64,000 bases of DNA, taken from the NCBI RefSeq assembly GCF_954871325.1, contig NC_088775.1, positions 72,393,561-72,457,560 on the forward strand, given 5' to 3'. The notes below the pieces were generated by a model, which was not told the origin of the DNA, ran no database searches, and was given only the letters and a program-made list of their open reading frames with translations. This DNA is from Gordionus sp. m RMFG-2023 (Eukaryota > Nematomorpha > Gordioida > Chordodea > Parachordodidae). Below are positions 23,376 through 35,090 of the stretch, in pieces. Made by a program: the position numbers and the translations under genes. How positions within the stretch are numbered: position 1 is the stretch's first letter; each line of letters opens with the position of its first letter.

Positions 23376-23653
23376 CAGGAAATTAATAATTAGATCGATC
23401 TGTGGGTGTTAGGTAGTGTTAACCATCACCCAATATTATATTAATCATAACTATAATATAATATAATCTTATAACCATTAACTCATAATGCAAAAATTTT
23501 TATAAAAAATATTAAGGCCCGGCCCGGGTTTAACAATCTTAGGCCCGGCCCGGATATATTTTTAAAAAAACCGGCCCGTCCCGGATATGTTTAAAAAAAA
23601 ATTTTTTAGGCCCGGCTAGGGTATATTTAAAAAATTTAAAATACGGCCCGCTG

Positions 23654-25700
23654 ATTGGAAGAAAATACAAAACCAATTGCACTTCAAGCAAGAAGAGTAC
23701 CGTTGCCTTTAAAAGTAGAAATTGAAAATGAACAGAAACGTTTGGAAGAAAAATAACTTAATAAAGAAAATAGATCCTTCAACAAGAGTAACCTGGAGTA
23801 CTCCAATGGTAGTGGTACATAAAACTTCGGGTGAACTATGATTATGTGGCGATTTCAAAATAACATTGAATAAATTTTTACTAAAAGACTATCACATTCT
23901 ACCAACATTTGAAGAATTAATCTCTAATGGAAATAAATATACAACATTCTAAAGGATGCATATCTATAAATGAGTATTGACGAAAAATCACAAGATATTA
24001 ACTATGGTAACACCAACTACCGATATTTACAGATTACTTTTTGGTATAGCTACAGCACCAATAATATTTCAACGATATATGGACGATTTACTAGCTGACT
24101 ACAGCAGTGTATTTAGACGATGTTATAATCACAATAAAAATGATACAGGACATGTAGAAAATAAAACAAGTCCTCAAAAAATTACAAAATGCGGGATTAA
24201 AAGTCAAAACAAGCAAATAAATTTTATGAAAGAAAAAGTATCACATTTAGGATACATAATAGATGAAAATGGAATACACCCTGATAAAAAAATAATAATA
24301 GCAATACAAAAATATTCGACTCCAAAAGATAGCCATGACATAAAATCATTTTTAGATATCCAAACTTATATGGAATTATCGCCGAATTACATAATAAAAA
24401 AAACTAGTAAAAATGTTAAATGGAATTGGACTAAAAAAGATGATACATTATTTGAAAGAGCTAAAGGAATAGTAACAGAACAAAATACTATATAGTTTTA
24501 TAAATCGGACCTCAAGTTAATATTATAAAACAGATGCATCTAACCAAGAATTTGGAGCTGTACTCCTGCAAAAATATAATAAGGGAGAAAATTTTCAATA
24601 GCGTTCATCTCAAGAACTTTAAAAGGCTGAAAAGAATTATTCCACAATAAACAAAGAAGCTAAAACAATAATAAACGGCGTAGAAAAATTTCATAACTAT
24701 TTGTATGGACTTTATAAATTATCCACATATGATTACGATATTATGTACAAGAAAGGCGCTAATAATATAATTGCAGATGCTATATCGCGAAATCCAATCG
24801 AGAAAAATGATGATAAAATAACAAGCGAAAATAAAACAGTATTTATATAAGAAATCTTACTTATGACACATTACCTCTATCTAGAAAAGAACGTAGAGAA
24901 GAAACCGCCAAAGATCCAATCTTAAGAAGCGTAAAAATATTAATAAATGGTACAAATATACAAAATCAAGCCCCAGAATTACAAGCTTTTAGAACAAGAA
25001 TTTATGAAATAGAAAACGACGACGGTATTTTGTTTTGGAATGGATTAATCATTCCGTAATCACTTCAAAAAAGAGTTTTTGCATACTGGACATCCGTGTA
25101 TACATCAATGAAATCCATTACGAGACATTAATTATGGTGGGAACAATTAGATAAAGATGTTGAAAAACTAGTAAACAGCTGTATAGGATATCAAAAACAA
25201 CGTAGATATATATATACCAGGTGTTGCGGTATACCCGTGGAATCCGCCATCTGGGAAAGGGTGCATTTAGATTTTGCCGGACCACTAGAAGAATTTTATT
25301 GGCAGGTAGAAATCGATGTGTACTCAAAATGGATCGATATCAATAGAATTAAAGACACAACAAGTAGGAATTTAATAAATAGATTAGAAAAATGAGTTAC
25401 TCGATAATGTATTCCACGTCAAATTGTAACCGACAATGGCCCACAATTTATTTCAAATGAATTTGATAAATGGTGTAAAAACCAGAATATACAACATATA
25501 AAAACTACACCGTATTATCTGAGAAGTAATAGTTTAGTAGAAAGATGCATAGACCATCAAAAATCGATATTTCGAAAATAGAGAAAAAACGAATAATTGG
25601 GAAAATGCTTAAATGAAATGCTATTTACGTATAGAAATTCAGAACACTCATCAATGGGGCGAATACCAGCAAAATTATTTATGGGAAAGAGACTAAATAC
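23654..25700 (+). pseudogene. Reverse transcriptase, RNase H and integrase remnant of Gypsy-A (part 1)
   Basis: RT opens with RRVPLPLKVEIENEQKRLEE and continues with DPSTRVTWSTPMVVVHKTSG and LRLFGIATAPIIFQRYMDD-like sequence. The usual YxDD region after it is scrambled. Then HLGYIIDENGIHPDKK and VKWNWTKKDDTLFERAK close the RT thumb. RNase H is suggested by INKEAKTIINGVEKFHNYLY and its end by KKGANNIIADAISRNPIE. Integrase follows: WWEQLDKDVEKLVNSCIG (zinc region), VHLDFAGPLEEF (first catalytic Asp), IVTDNGPQFIS (second Asp), SNSLVERC (Glu) and LFMGKRLNT. Many stops and frameshifts. The gene is cut at 25700 by hAT H6 and resumes at 29036. Confidence 0.85.
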
Positions 25701-28700
25701 TAGTGATGTTAAGGTAATTAGTTACTTTTACATTTTGGCTAAAAAATAACGTAACTAGTTATATTTTTAAAATTGTAACTAGTAACTGTAACTAGTTATA
25801 ATTTTTAAAATGTAACTGCCAAAAGTAACTAGTTACTTTTAAAGATATATACAAATAATTAATTTTATTTTTAATATGTTGTGATAAATTAATTTTAAAT
25901 TAAATTTATTTTTTAAATTAAATTTATTAATTTAAAATTTTGTGAAAATGTCTGATTGTTATAATTTCCCGTTCAAATTGATTTTCTTTTCTTAAATTGT
26001 TACATTGCTGCTGGGCTTCATAATTTTGTAAGCAAATTCAAGTAAATTAATAAATTTTAATATTATATTTATTAACAAATGTAGCACAATATATTTTTTT
26101 CCGTCAAGTAACAAGCATTGGAACTTCATATCATATGTAATAAAAAAAAATTTAAATTTAGTATAAGGAAAAACAAAGACAGATTATTTTAGAATTTAAT
26201 ATTAAATTATTAATCATTACTTACAAGAACCAAGTCTAACAAAAGCATAAGCACATTACTCAAATTTTAAAAAATTATTGCTTTCTGAAAAATTTTTTTT
26301 GGTCTAGCCTGAATTTTTATTTATAATCAAATTATATATAAATTAGACACATTTTAGAACTGTGTGTTTCACTCATTAATTGATTATTCTATTCCTAATT
26401 TAGATAGTGTTATTTATATTTATCTCCTAGATAGAAACAGAATACAATATGAATTCTGAGTCAGATGATGAAGAAATTATGCCTTCTCCTTCTACAATAA
26501 TTGCAAAAAAAAGGACCTTCCTTGGCCAAGTTTTGAAAAATATTTTGAATTAAACAAAGAGAAGGCTGGTAGTAATACTAATATTATTGTCAAATGTCTC
26601 TTATGCCTACCATATAAAAAGTATATTGCAGCATCTAAGTCATCCACAGCTAATTTATGGAAACATATATCTGTAAGTTTACATAAATCGTATTAATATT
26701 ATATAGAATAATTAAATGAATTAACTTTATAAAAATAATTAATATTAATTAAATATATATATATATATAAAACATATATCTATAGAGAAAGCATCCTAAT
26801 CAATCTGTAAATATAAAACAAACCATAGGTAAGAAAATTAATTCAGCCACATCAAGTAAGTTAAAACAAACTAAACTTGACTTTGGTGGAAAATCAAATT
26901 TTAAAGGTATCAGCAAAGATAAATTTGATTCACAAATTGTTAAATATATAATAAATGGAAATCACCCATATACAACCTGTGATGATGAAGATTTTGTTGA
27001 GCTGATAAACACCCTGCAACCTAATATGAAGATTATATGCAGATAAACCTTAACCTTAAGAATATCAAAATATTTTGTTCAAATGAAGGATATTCTAATA
27101 GAAAAATTGTTAGAGCCTAATTATGTTTGTACAACAGCTGACTGTTGGACAGCATTTAATCGGTAAATATTATTTTTTACTAAAGTGCACAATACATTTG
27201 GTTATCTTTTGTTATATTAATAATAGCTCCTATATTGGTATAACAGTACATTGGATTAATGTGGAGAAATTGGAAAGGCGTTCAGCTATTCTAGCCTGCC
27301 AAAGACTACAAGGTAGGCATACATATGATGTGATCAGCAAAGCCTTAACTGCTGTTTAAAGAGTTCCATATCCAAAATAAAAATATCTGCACAATAACGG
27401 ATAATGCAAGCAACTTTTCAAAGGCGTTTAGGTATGCCTAACTAATTTACTTTATAAATTATTTCTCTTAGAGTATTTAGCTGCCCATCTATTATAATGG
27501 AGGAAGATTCTGTTTCTGATATTGAATATATCTCAATAGAAGATATAATGTCTTCTTCCGGGCTCTCCAGTTATGATATTAATGACTTCGACTACCTTCC
27601 CAGGCATAGAAGATGTTCTTGCCATACATTAAACTTAGTGGCAACACAAGATGCCAACAAGTTACTTTTAAACAATGAGGGGTATAGGAAAGTTTATAAC
27701 TTAGCTATATCTAAATGCCAACGTTTGTGGAACCTCCAAAATAAATCGGGGCCATCCGCCGAACTTATTTAAAAAAAATTACATTCACAACTCCCATATC
27801 CCGTTATAACAAGATGGGGTTCCTTTTATAAATCCCTGGCCAAAATATTATCGTTTTTAAATCAAGTGCCTGTGGAATTTGATTCATTATGTGATGAATT
27901 AAAATTGTGTAGATTCACATCAGATGATCGTGATTTTATAAAAGAATATTGTAGTGTAAATTTAAATTAATGTCTTATAAAAATTTACAATTTAAAAATT
28001 AGATTATGCAACCAGTGTCCAAAGCTATTGATATTCTTGAAGGGGAAAAATACATGTATCTGGGTTATTATACCCCAACAATAACACAAATACTTATATG
28101 TATGGCAGATGTGCAGGGATTAAAATATTGTCAACCTCTAAAGGATACTATATTAGCTAGTATTGAAAAAAGATAACTTAAATTAAATAATTATTTATAA
28201 ATTAATAATATCATGTTATAGGTTTAATAATCTTTATGATAATGACAACATCATTGCTGCAATTCTTCACCCTTTATTTAAAACTGACTGGCCTTGGATT
28301 AGGCAAGGAGGAAATTTTAAATTTAATAAATACCTTAATACCTCAAAGTGAATCCCAGACGAATGAATCATGCTCAAAACCAACATCACTTGATGTAGTT
28401 GAATTTTTTGATCTAAAGCGCCAAAATATTCTGGATAATGAACTTATAGAAAACTTTATCAAATCTAATAACAACACTTTTTCTTTATATAACGATTTTC
28501 CAAAGTTAAAATTACTCTTTATTAAATATAATGTTGTTCTAACATCAAGTGCTCCCGTAGAGCGCTTGTTCAGCTAGGTAAGCTCATTTTTGGGGATAAA
28601 TGAGCATGTCTCCTAGATAATAACTTTGAAGTTAATTTGTTGTTAAAAGCAAATAAACATTTATTAGATTCTAATTTTTATGAAAAATAAATGTTTTTTT

Positions 28701-29027
28701 TTCAATGCAAATATATATTTTAATATTCGATGTAAATATTCAATTTTGCGATATTTTTTTATATAAATAAATTGTATATTATTTTAAATAACTAATTATA
28801 CTTTGTTTATCCTAATTTTTTTTATATTAAATAAATGCATTCAATAAATAAATAAATAATGAGCATATGAATGATGTATAAAGTAAGTAACTAGTTACTT
28901 TTGAAAATAACTGTAACTAATAACTAGTTACTTTTGTAAAAATGTAACTAGTAACTGTAACTAGTTATGTTTTTGCCAATGTAACTAGTAACTAGTTATG
29001 TTTTAAAAGTAACTTTTAACATCACTA
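25701..29027 (+). mobile_element. hAT transposon nested in Gypsy-A integrase (H6), perfect 8-bp duplication
   Basis: Ends are inverted copies of TAGTGATGTTAA, flanked by a perfect duplication CTAAATAC (25693-25700 and 29028-29035). Both subterminal regions (25715-25850 and 28890-29010) are packed with GTAACTAGTTAC-type palindromes, probable transposase binding sites. The transposase is on the plus strand and keeps at least two spliceosomal introns. Subtracting the insert joins LFMGKRLNT to KYINELSQTF of Gypsy-A. Confidence 0.95.
26450..28690 (+). pseudogene. ZBED-type hAT transposase with introns (H6)
   Basis: Starts at ATG 26450 (MNSESDDEEIMPSPSTII), then after a frame slip PWPSFEKYFELNKEKAG and the BED finger VKCLLCLPYKKYIAASKSST..LWKHIS. 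A GT-AG intron (26673-26785) joins to RKHPNQS, completing the zinc ligands. Further on is NYVCTTADCWTAFNR, a 64-nt intron (27163-27226, phase 2), SYIGITVHWI and ILACQRLQGRHTYDVISKAL. Then ITDNASNFSKAF (the VTDNGSNF block), RRCSCHTLNLVATQDANKLL, PVITRWGSFYKSLAKIL and finally NVVLTSSAPVERLFS. The splice phases reproduce the known domain order. Several stops remain, so it is not functional. Confidence 0.9.
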
Positions 29028-29035
29028 CTAAATAC

Positions 29036-29385
29036 ATTAATGAACTGAGTCAAACCTTCTATTATTGAAGAGAAACTTCTATAGTAGTTAGACAAAGGAA
29101 TACATAGATATTTTGGAGAAAACTATTTAGTTTGGATAAAAAACCCAATTGAAAAAGGATGGCATGAAAGAAATCAACAAGTTAAATTCTCTCATAGGAG
29201 AAAAAATAGTATGAAAACATTCCGACCAACTACGAACAAGGAAATTACTAGTTGAACCCGAATCGACAATATAAAGTTAGGAACAATTAAACCAAGTCAT
29301 TAAGGAATTCAAAACCGATATCCAACGAGGGAACGAAAGCAAACAAAAAGATTAATCGAAGAACTTAAACTTGGTGGGAAATAAG
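29036..29385 (+). pseudogene. Integrase C-terminal end of Gypsy-A (part 2)
   Basis: Resumes directly after the H6 target duplication: KYINELSQTF, later FSLDKKPN and near the end RYPTRERKQTKRLIEEL, resembling the Arg-rich 'RYPTR.R..P.R' tail of Gypsy integrases. It ends just before the purine tract and 3' LTR. Frames change several times. Confidence 0.7.
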
Positions 29386-29388
29386 ATA

Positions 29389-29900
29389 TGTTATATTTAA
29401 TGGTTATAATATTCGACGTTATTTGAATAATATTTTTGTCGTCAGCATATTTATATTTAATATTAAATAAAAGGCCAATTAAATTGAATAAATAGAATAG
29501 TATATACATAGACCTGCAGAGGTACAATTTGCATGGTCTGTATTTTTTTTCAAAAATTTTAATGACCCGGCCCAGCTTTTTTTTTTAAAAAAAAGGCCCG
29601 GCCCGGATTTTTTTAAAAAAAAGGCCCGGCCCGGATTTTTTTAAAATATACTATATTTATTTTTTATTTTTATAGCTAATAATGGCTATTTCAAATATTT
29701 GGTTTTAAAATATACGGCCCGGCCCGGATTTTTTTTAAAAAAATTTTCAGGCCTGGCCCGAGTATTTTAAAAAATTAAAATAAGGCCAGACCCTAAATCC
29801 GGGCCGGGTCTGCAGGTTTCTAATATATATAAAAGAATTGAGAATAAAAGGTTACCATTGACATTGACCATATATTCTGAGTTTTTTTCAAGAGATAGAA
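29389..29900 (+). repeat. 3' LTR of Gypsy-A, interrupted by a hAT MITE
   Basis: Starts TGTTATATTTAATGG and ends TTCAAGAGATAGAA just before the GTCAG target duplication. A ~315-bp hAT-type element (29509-29823) splits it. Without that insert its length is close to the 5' LTR. Confidence 0.85.
29509..29823. mobile_element. hAT-type MITE nested in the Gypsy-A 3' LTR (H7)
   Basis: Left end TAGACCTGCAGAGGTAC, right end (read inward) TAGAAACCTGCAGACCCGG. Between are repeated GGCCCGGCCCGG blocks with T/A tracts. It belongs to the same family as H5 (CAGAGACCTGCAGAGG). The flanks TATATACA (29501-29508) and TATATATA (29824-29831) agree at 7 of 8. No coding capacity. Confidence 0.8.
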
Positions 29901-29904
29901 GTCA

Positions 29905-30639
29905 GATTCTACAGGAGTGAATATATTACAATTGATGATAACTTGCGCGGCTAGACGGGATGAAATAAAGGCTGAAAGAGAAAGTGTAGCGGAGATCGGA
30001 TACCGCTGCCATCTGACTTGCTAAGGAGTGTGGCTTGAAGCCATGATGAATATGAAAATTTTATGTTAAACATATTTTCTACTTGATTTCGGTTTCATGA
30101 GAAACTAGCAAAGTGCTGCTTGTAGATCAGTGTAGATCTAAGGGGGTAAAAGATTTTGGAAATTAATTTAAAAAAATTTTGATGTGCAGGAAGGTAATTA
30201 GATAATATGCTTAATTTAGACAAATTGCTGAGGGATTTAAATAGTTTCAATAGCTATTTCTCCCCTATATATCATCTAATTCTTGTCGATGACATGGCAG
30301 ATATTGTCAAATGGATTAGATGTAGGAAACATATCTCACACTAAGCTGATTAAGTGAAAGACCTGTACTAAGTTTTTCGTGGATGGGATAGACAAGGTCG
30401 TGGAAAGGTTGATAGCAACAATGCCATCATCGAGGTATCAGGAATTTAAGGTGAGAATGAAGTTTGATTGAATTTGCTGAATTATTTTGTGATAAATGCA
30501 AAAGAGGGCAGGGCCTAAGGGGTGTTACAGCTTAATTCACTATTGAGATTTGATTATATTATTATGGTATTTTATCAATAGTTGGATTTGAGATATGATA
30601 AATGTATGATGTGTATTCTGGATATTTGAACAAAGTTGC
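29905..30639. other. Unassigned region, possible decayed exons
   Basis: Less AT-rich than its surroundings. Readable plus-strand pieces are LNLDKLLRDLNSFNSYFSP with VDDMADIVKWIRC (30205-30335), and KFFVDGIDKVVERLIATMP then SSRYQEFK ending at a GTGAGA splice-like site (about 30370-30450). I recognise no family. It could be an old host gene or another transposon interrupted by the hAT at 30640. Confidence 0.25.
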
Positions 30640-33179
30640 AGGGATCAAAATCGAACCTAAACCGAACCATTAAACCGCTAAAAACCTGTATTTTTTATCG
30701 AACCTAAACCGCTAAAATAATATCTAGCCGAATCTGAACCGATTCGAGTGTGTAAGTTATTACTAGTCTATTGCAAAAATTTTATTTATATTCGAATTGT
30801 TTTAAATTATTATCCATCACATTTGATTGATAAGTGTCAGTCATAATTCTTATAAAGTTAAATATATTGCCATTTTACAACATTTTTTAAATATTTTAAG
30901 CTTATAAATTATAATGCCAAGAGAAAAATTAAATCCAGTATATAAATAATTTACATATAGTATGATAAATGACATATCAAAATGTAATATTATTGATTGT
31001 CAAATAAATATGATGGGCCATCATGGAGCAAATCTTGAGCGTTACATAAAAAGAAACCACCCTCTAGAATTCAATAAAATTAACAAATATCACAAAAAGC
31101 CTAATAAAATAAAAATTTAAGATGTCATCAAGCCAACAGACGATAGAAGAAGCATTAAAGGAACAAACAATATCAGTAAAACTAAATAAAAAAATAAAAA
31201 AGATGCTTGTAATGAGTTGGTCACTTTTAATGGCAGATCATTCAAATTAATCGATGATAGCGGTTTTAAAAAAATTATTGATCCTATATTAGAGGGCATG
31301 GGTAATATTAAAATTTAATATCAAAATATTAAATCTAATGTTGCAGAATTAGATATAAGTATTCGGCAAAATATAATCAAAGAAATAAATGGTAATTTAT
31401 TACCTCTAAAAATTGACTGTGTTATTCAAGACAGGTCCATTATTGAGATTAATCTTCAGTATATTCAAAAAGCAAAAATTGTTCTAAGAACACTAGCAAT
31501 GAAAGAAATTTTTAAACGGCCCATTGCAAAAAATTTACAACTCCTTTTAATAAAATTATTAAATGATTATGAAATCAAAACATCACAAAAAGACACTATA
31601 ACAACTGACAATGGGGCAAGTATTATTAAGATGGTAAAATTATTTATGGAGAATAGTGATGATGACAATCAAATGTCTAAAAATAATGAAGAAGATATAA
31701 TTTGAATGATGTTTCTACTAGTTTCACAAATGTACCTGATGAATTAATTATCAATCTTAATGATTATCAATATAAGATGTGCTTCTCATACCTTACAACT
31801 TGTGGTAGATCATGCATTAAAAAATTGCTCAGTTTCTAATATTATTATTAAAGCTCGTACTGCCTGCAAGAAGCTAAGGACAAAATCGATATCAATCCTA
31901 AAAAAATTAAACTTAAAAAGCACAGATGGTTATCAACCTATGACATGCTAGAGAGATTGAATGTATTAAAGGATCTGTGTGAGGAATTATCAGTATCATA
32001 CAGTGAACTTTATTCTACAGCTTTGGAATGGGAAGCAATGATAGGGTGATAAATATCCTAAAACCAATTAAAGTAGCTACCAAGAACTTACAACCTGGAC
32101 AGCTAACTTTAGGGGATTTTTATGGCTAAATGCTAAATTAGAAATTTCAATTTTCACTTCATCCTTTGCTGGTTCAATAATAGATGTTATGAATTTTAGA
32201 GAGAAACAATTTTTAAACAACAAGGCCTTTTTGTCATACCTATATCTAGATTTAAGGTATATTTTAAAAATATTATATTATATCTTATATAAATTTAATT
32301 AATAATTTATTTTCCTTTATATTTTTTCTATCTATTCATAAAAAATAATAAGATTTTTTTAATGATATTTTTAATTTTTATTATATAGATATCAAATGTT
32401 TCTGACTGAAGAAGAAAAAACCAAGGCTAGAGAGCATATTATTAAAATATGGCATAACATGGAATTAAACTTTGTTATAAGAGTGGAAGATTCTAGTGAA
32501 GGTGAATCAACGTCGGTTAATGTATCTTCATCTTAAGAGGATTTAGAAAGTCTTCTTAAAAAAAGATGGTAACAAGCAAAATCTGTTATAAAAATCGGAG
32601 AATATTAGAAATATTTTAATTAATTTTTCTAAAAAACCTATTAAATAAAAATATCAATATTTTAGACTTTTGGAGAAATCAGAGTAATCGATACCCAGAA
32701 TTATGTAAATTGTTTGATATCATACTGGCAGTGCCGGATACCAAAGTTAGTGTGGAAAGATGTTTTTCAACAATTAAATTTATACTATCTCCTTTTAGAT
32801 GTAATTTGAGTGATACGAATTTTTAAATATATTAATTGTGCTGCTTAATAAAAAATTTTAAGTAGATAAAGTTAAATATTGTTCATATTAAAATTAATCA
32901 TTGATATTTATTTGTTATATTTTATAAATTAAATATTATTTTATAATGTGCAATTAATAAAAATGACGGTTTTATGAATGTGTTTTTTATTTTAATGATG
33001 AAATATAAAAAAATATTTTTCCTTATACATAATTTGAATGTAAATTTGAATACAAAAGTGTTCAAACCGTGTTTTAGATGCTCAAACCGACCCGATATTT
33101 TTATTTTTTAACCGAACCTGAACCGTTATTTTATTCTAACCTGAACCTGAATCGATATTCGTTTCGATTCGGATCCCTG
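30640..33179 (+). mobile_element. hAT transposon H8 with 7/8 target duplication
   Basis: Ends are inverted CAGGGATC followed by repeated CGAACC / AACCGAACC motifs (30640-30740 and 33065-33179). The flanks CAAAGTTG (30632-30639) and TAAAGTTG (33180-33187) agree at 7 of 8. A plus-strand transposase with at least one GT-AG intron fills the interior. Confidence 0.92.
30914..32865 (+). pseudogene. hAT transposase with intron (H8)
   Basis: From ATG 30914 (MPREKLNPVYK). A degenerate BED finger is CNIIDCQINMMGHHGANLER with YIKRNHP. Then ACNELVTFNGRSFKLIDDSG and FKKIIDPILEGMG, the block before the catalytic core. Frame 31499-31705 includes TITTDNGASIIKMVKLF (the 'TTDNGAN' motif), and 31760-31951 IRCASHTLQLVVDHALKN (the 'CAAHTLQL' motif). 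FLSYLYLDLR is split by an intron (32257-32388, phase 2) and joins YQMFLTEEEKTKAREHI. The end is NRYPELCKLFDIILAVPDT then KVSVERCFSTIKFILSPFR, the dimerisation block. Several stops make it inactive. Confidence 0.88.
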
Positions 33180-33187
33180 TAAAGTTG

Positions 33188-34826
33188 TCGTTTTATAGTA
33201 TTGAAAGGATTATTGAAATAAGTTTTAAAACTGTGTCATCAGGAATGCTATTTGGAATATAAATAAGAACGAGATGGGCAGAAATTTCTATGCCTCCAGC
33301 GCCAACCCTTAATTGGAGTCGTGACAGGAATGAGGAAAGAGATTCCTTAATATGTGATGCAAATATTTTTAAAACAGCAACAAGTGGAAGGATCCCTCCA
33401 TTTTTTTAAAGCCATTAGACGAGCACTGAAAAGAATAGGAATGATGGATTCTGATGAAGATGGCACAAATGCCATCTAGACCTCCAGAAGTCTTTTTTAA
33501 AATTTTCAACAGCTTTGTTTCGTCGATGTTAATTTCAGGAGCAATATAATTGTTTTGGTTTGAATGGACAAAATCAGATTCACCTAGAGTGGACTCGTTA
33601 TATGAAGGAGTCTTCAGAAGTCATATAGCAAAGGACCGAGTTTATGTTGATGCTATTTTATTAGAAACTATTTTTGCCTATGGACAATAGGAAGTGATGT
33701 AGATTGGTGAGTGTGGAGACTGTATAATATCTGGAATGAAGAGGGATATTGAAAATGTATTTGAATAATAGGATATTTTTATTGCTTGGTATTTTAAAGG
33801 TTAATTGGTAAAGCTTGGTATATTTTTAATTTAATTATTTATTAACTGAATTTTAATTTAATATATCATTCACTGGAATTATATAAACATTTTTTTAATT
33901 TATATTCACCTTAAATTTAATAACATTATATGGAATTTAAAAAATATAATATTAAAAATAAAGGCCTTATTAAACCACATGACTAATTTTAATTTCCATT
34001 GGTTTAATGGATGTGGAACACTATAATACTAAAAAAAAATGCATACGACATCAAACAATATAATAATGTGTATAAATTGATTATTTTTTCAATTTTTTAT
34101 GATGACATAGTAGGAGATATAGTTCTGAATAAATGATTTATCAAAAAAAATCAATTTTGGTAAAAAGTGCACATAGACCACTATAATACTCACACGACGA
34201 TGTTAGAAAGTTTCTTAAAAAAGAAAAAAAGGTATATGGTACAAACTAATAAAAGCAAATTAATGAAATTTAATATGTATCTGATAAACTAATTTTTTTA
34301 ATGATATTTAGTTCAAATAAAATAACAATTACTGTAATTTAATATTTTTCATTTTTATAATATCTATATACTATTCTTAGCCTTTAAAAATTATGATATT
34401 TCCGTTAGCAAGAATTTTTTTTATTTATGTCAAGGAGATGCAATGCCGAAATAAAAATTAAAAACGTGACATAAAATATAATATAACCTCAAACGTCGTT
34501 TCTTAGTGCATTTAGTGTCTAAGATCTTTTTGTTGCTATTCAATCCCATTGACCTAAATTTATAAACGATACTCATTTTATTAATCATAATATGATATTT
34601 ATACTACATTATAAACTCATCAGCATTACATAAGGAAACGCATATAATATTAATTTTTTAATAAAAGGTGTAGGCAAAATTGATTAACGCAAAAGTCTTA
34701 GCTGTTAATTCTTAATTTTTTTTAAAATATAATTTTTAAAAAGGAAATGGGTAAAGTAAAAAAAAAAACTAATTTTAAAAAATTGCAACAGGATTTTAAT
34801 GGTTGAAAACTATAAATGGTTAAATT
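33188..34826. other. AT-rich spacer, nothing firmly recognised
   Basis: The first 550 bp are less AT-rich and contain short readable pieces (HFFKAIRRALKRIGMMDSDE near 33400; VYVDAILLETIFAYG near 33650) that I cannot assign. The rest is low-complexity AT sequence without repeats or terminal motifs that I could see. Confidence 0.3.
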
Positions 34827-35036
34827 TCAATAAATATATAATATAATTTTTAACTTTTTATTCAATTGAATGTTCTTAATATTCTGAATGGAGGTATCAA
34901 GACCGTTATTTAAAACACATTGTGGCTTAGTATTGTTCACAAAGTCTTTGATTAATTCATAATAAAAATCATGGTCATCAAATATATCCTCATTGGTATC
35001 GAGAGTTGTGAGAGGTGTAACATTCATTATTGATTT
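34827..35036 (-). CDS. Exon-like fragment resembling AATF/Che-1 (Traub domain start), partial
   Basis: Minus strand: a T-rich tract ending in TTTTTTAG acts as a plausible splice acceptor. It is followed by an open frame with LTTLDTNEDIFDDHDFYYEL and IKDFVNNTKPQ. 'IFDD.DFY..L(L/I)..(L/F)' is the hallmark around the start of the Traub domain in AATF/Bfr2, nucleolar proteins needed for small-subunit ribosome assembly. After IQNIKNIQLNKKLK it runs into a stop where the family would continue with a basic 'KASKGRK' stretch, which I do not see. It may be one exon of a host gene whose upstream intron holds the hAT-like insertion at 35091-37068, or a broken copy. Confidence 0.4.
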   Translation of the reverse strand, partial: KSIMNVTPLTTLDTNEDIFDDHDFYYELIKDFVNNTKPQCVLNNGLDTSIQNIKNIQLNKKLKIILYIY

Positions 35037-35090
35037 CTAAAAAAAAAAATTCCCCTTACATAAAATTGGAAATGAATCAGTATTATAAAC

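Larger units (their letters stand above)
20558..23653 (-). mobile_element. hAT transposon nested in Gypsy-A (H5), perfect 8-bp duplication
   Basis: The host sequence ATTGGAAG is duplicated at 20550-20557 and 23654-23661. The left end is CAGAGACCTGCAGAGG and the right end ...CGGCCCGCTG; they share the outermost CAG but little else, so one end is eroded or shortened. GGCCCGGCCCGG blocks separated by A/T tracts occur inside both ends (20610-20690, 23515-23650). Its transposase is on the minus strand. Subtracting the element rejoins the Gypsy-A sequence ahead of RT. Confidence 0.88.
19355..29900 (+). mobile_element. Ty3/Gypsy LTR retrotransposon, degraded, with three nested hATs (Gypsy-A)
   Basis: LTRs begin TGTTATATTT at 19355 and 29389 and are flanked by a perfect 5-bp target duplication GTCAG (19350-19354 and 29901-29905). 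A putative primer binding site starts at about 19543 (ATTGGTGACG). A purine tract (GGTGGGAAATAAGA) precedes the 3' LTR. The order gag, protease, RT, RNase H, integrase is the Ty3/Gypsy order. hATs are inserted at 20558-23653, 25701-29027 and 29509-29823, each marked by its own 8-bp duplication (the last imperfect). Host-element sequence left after subtracting them is under 4 kb, so it is also internally deleted. Confidence 0.92.
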
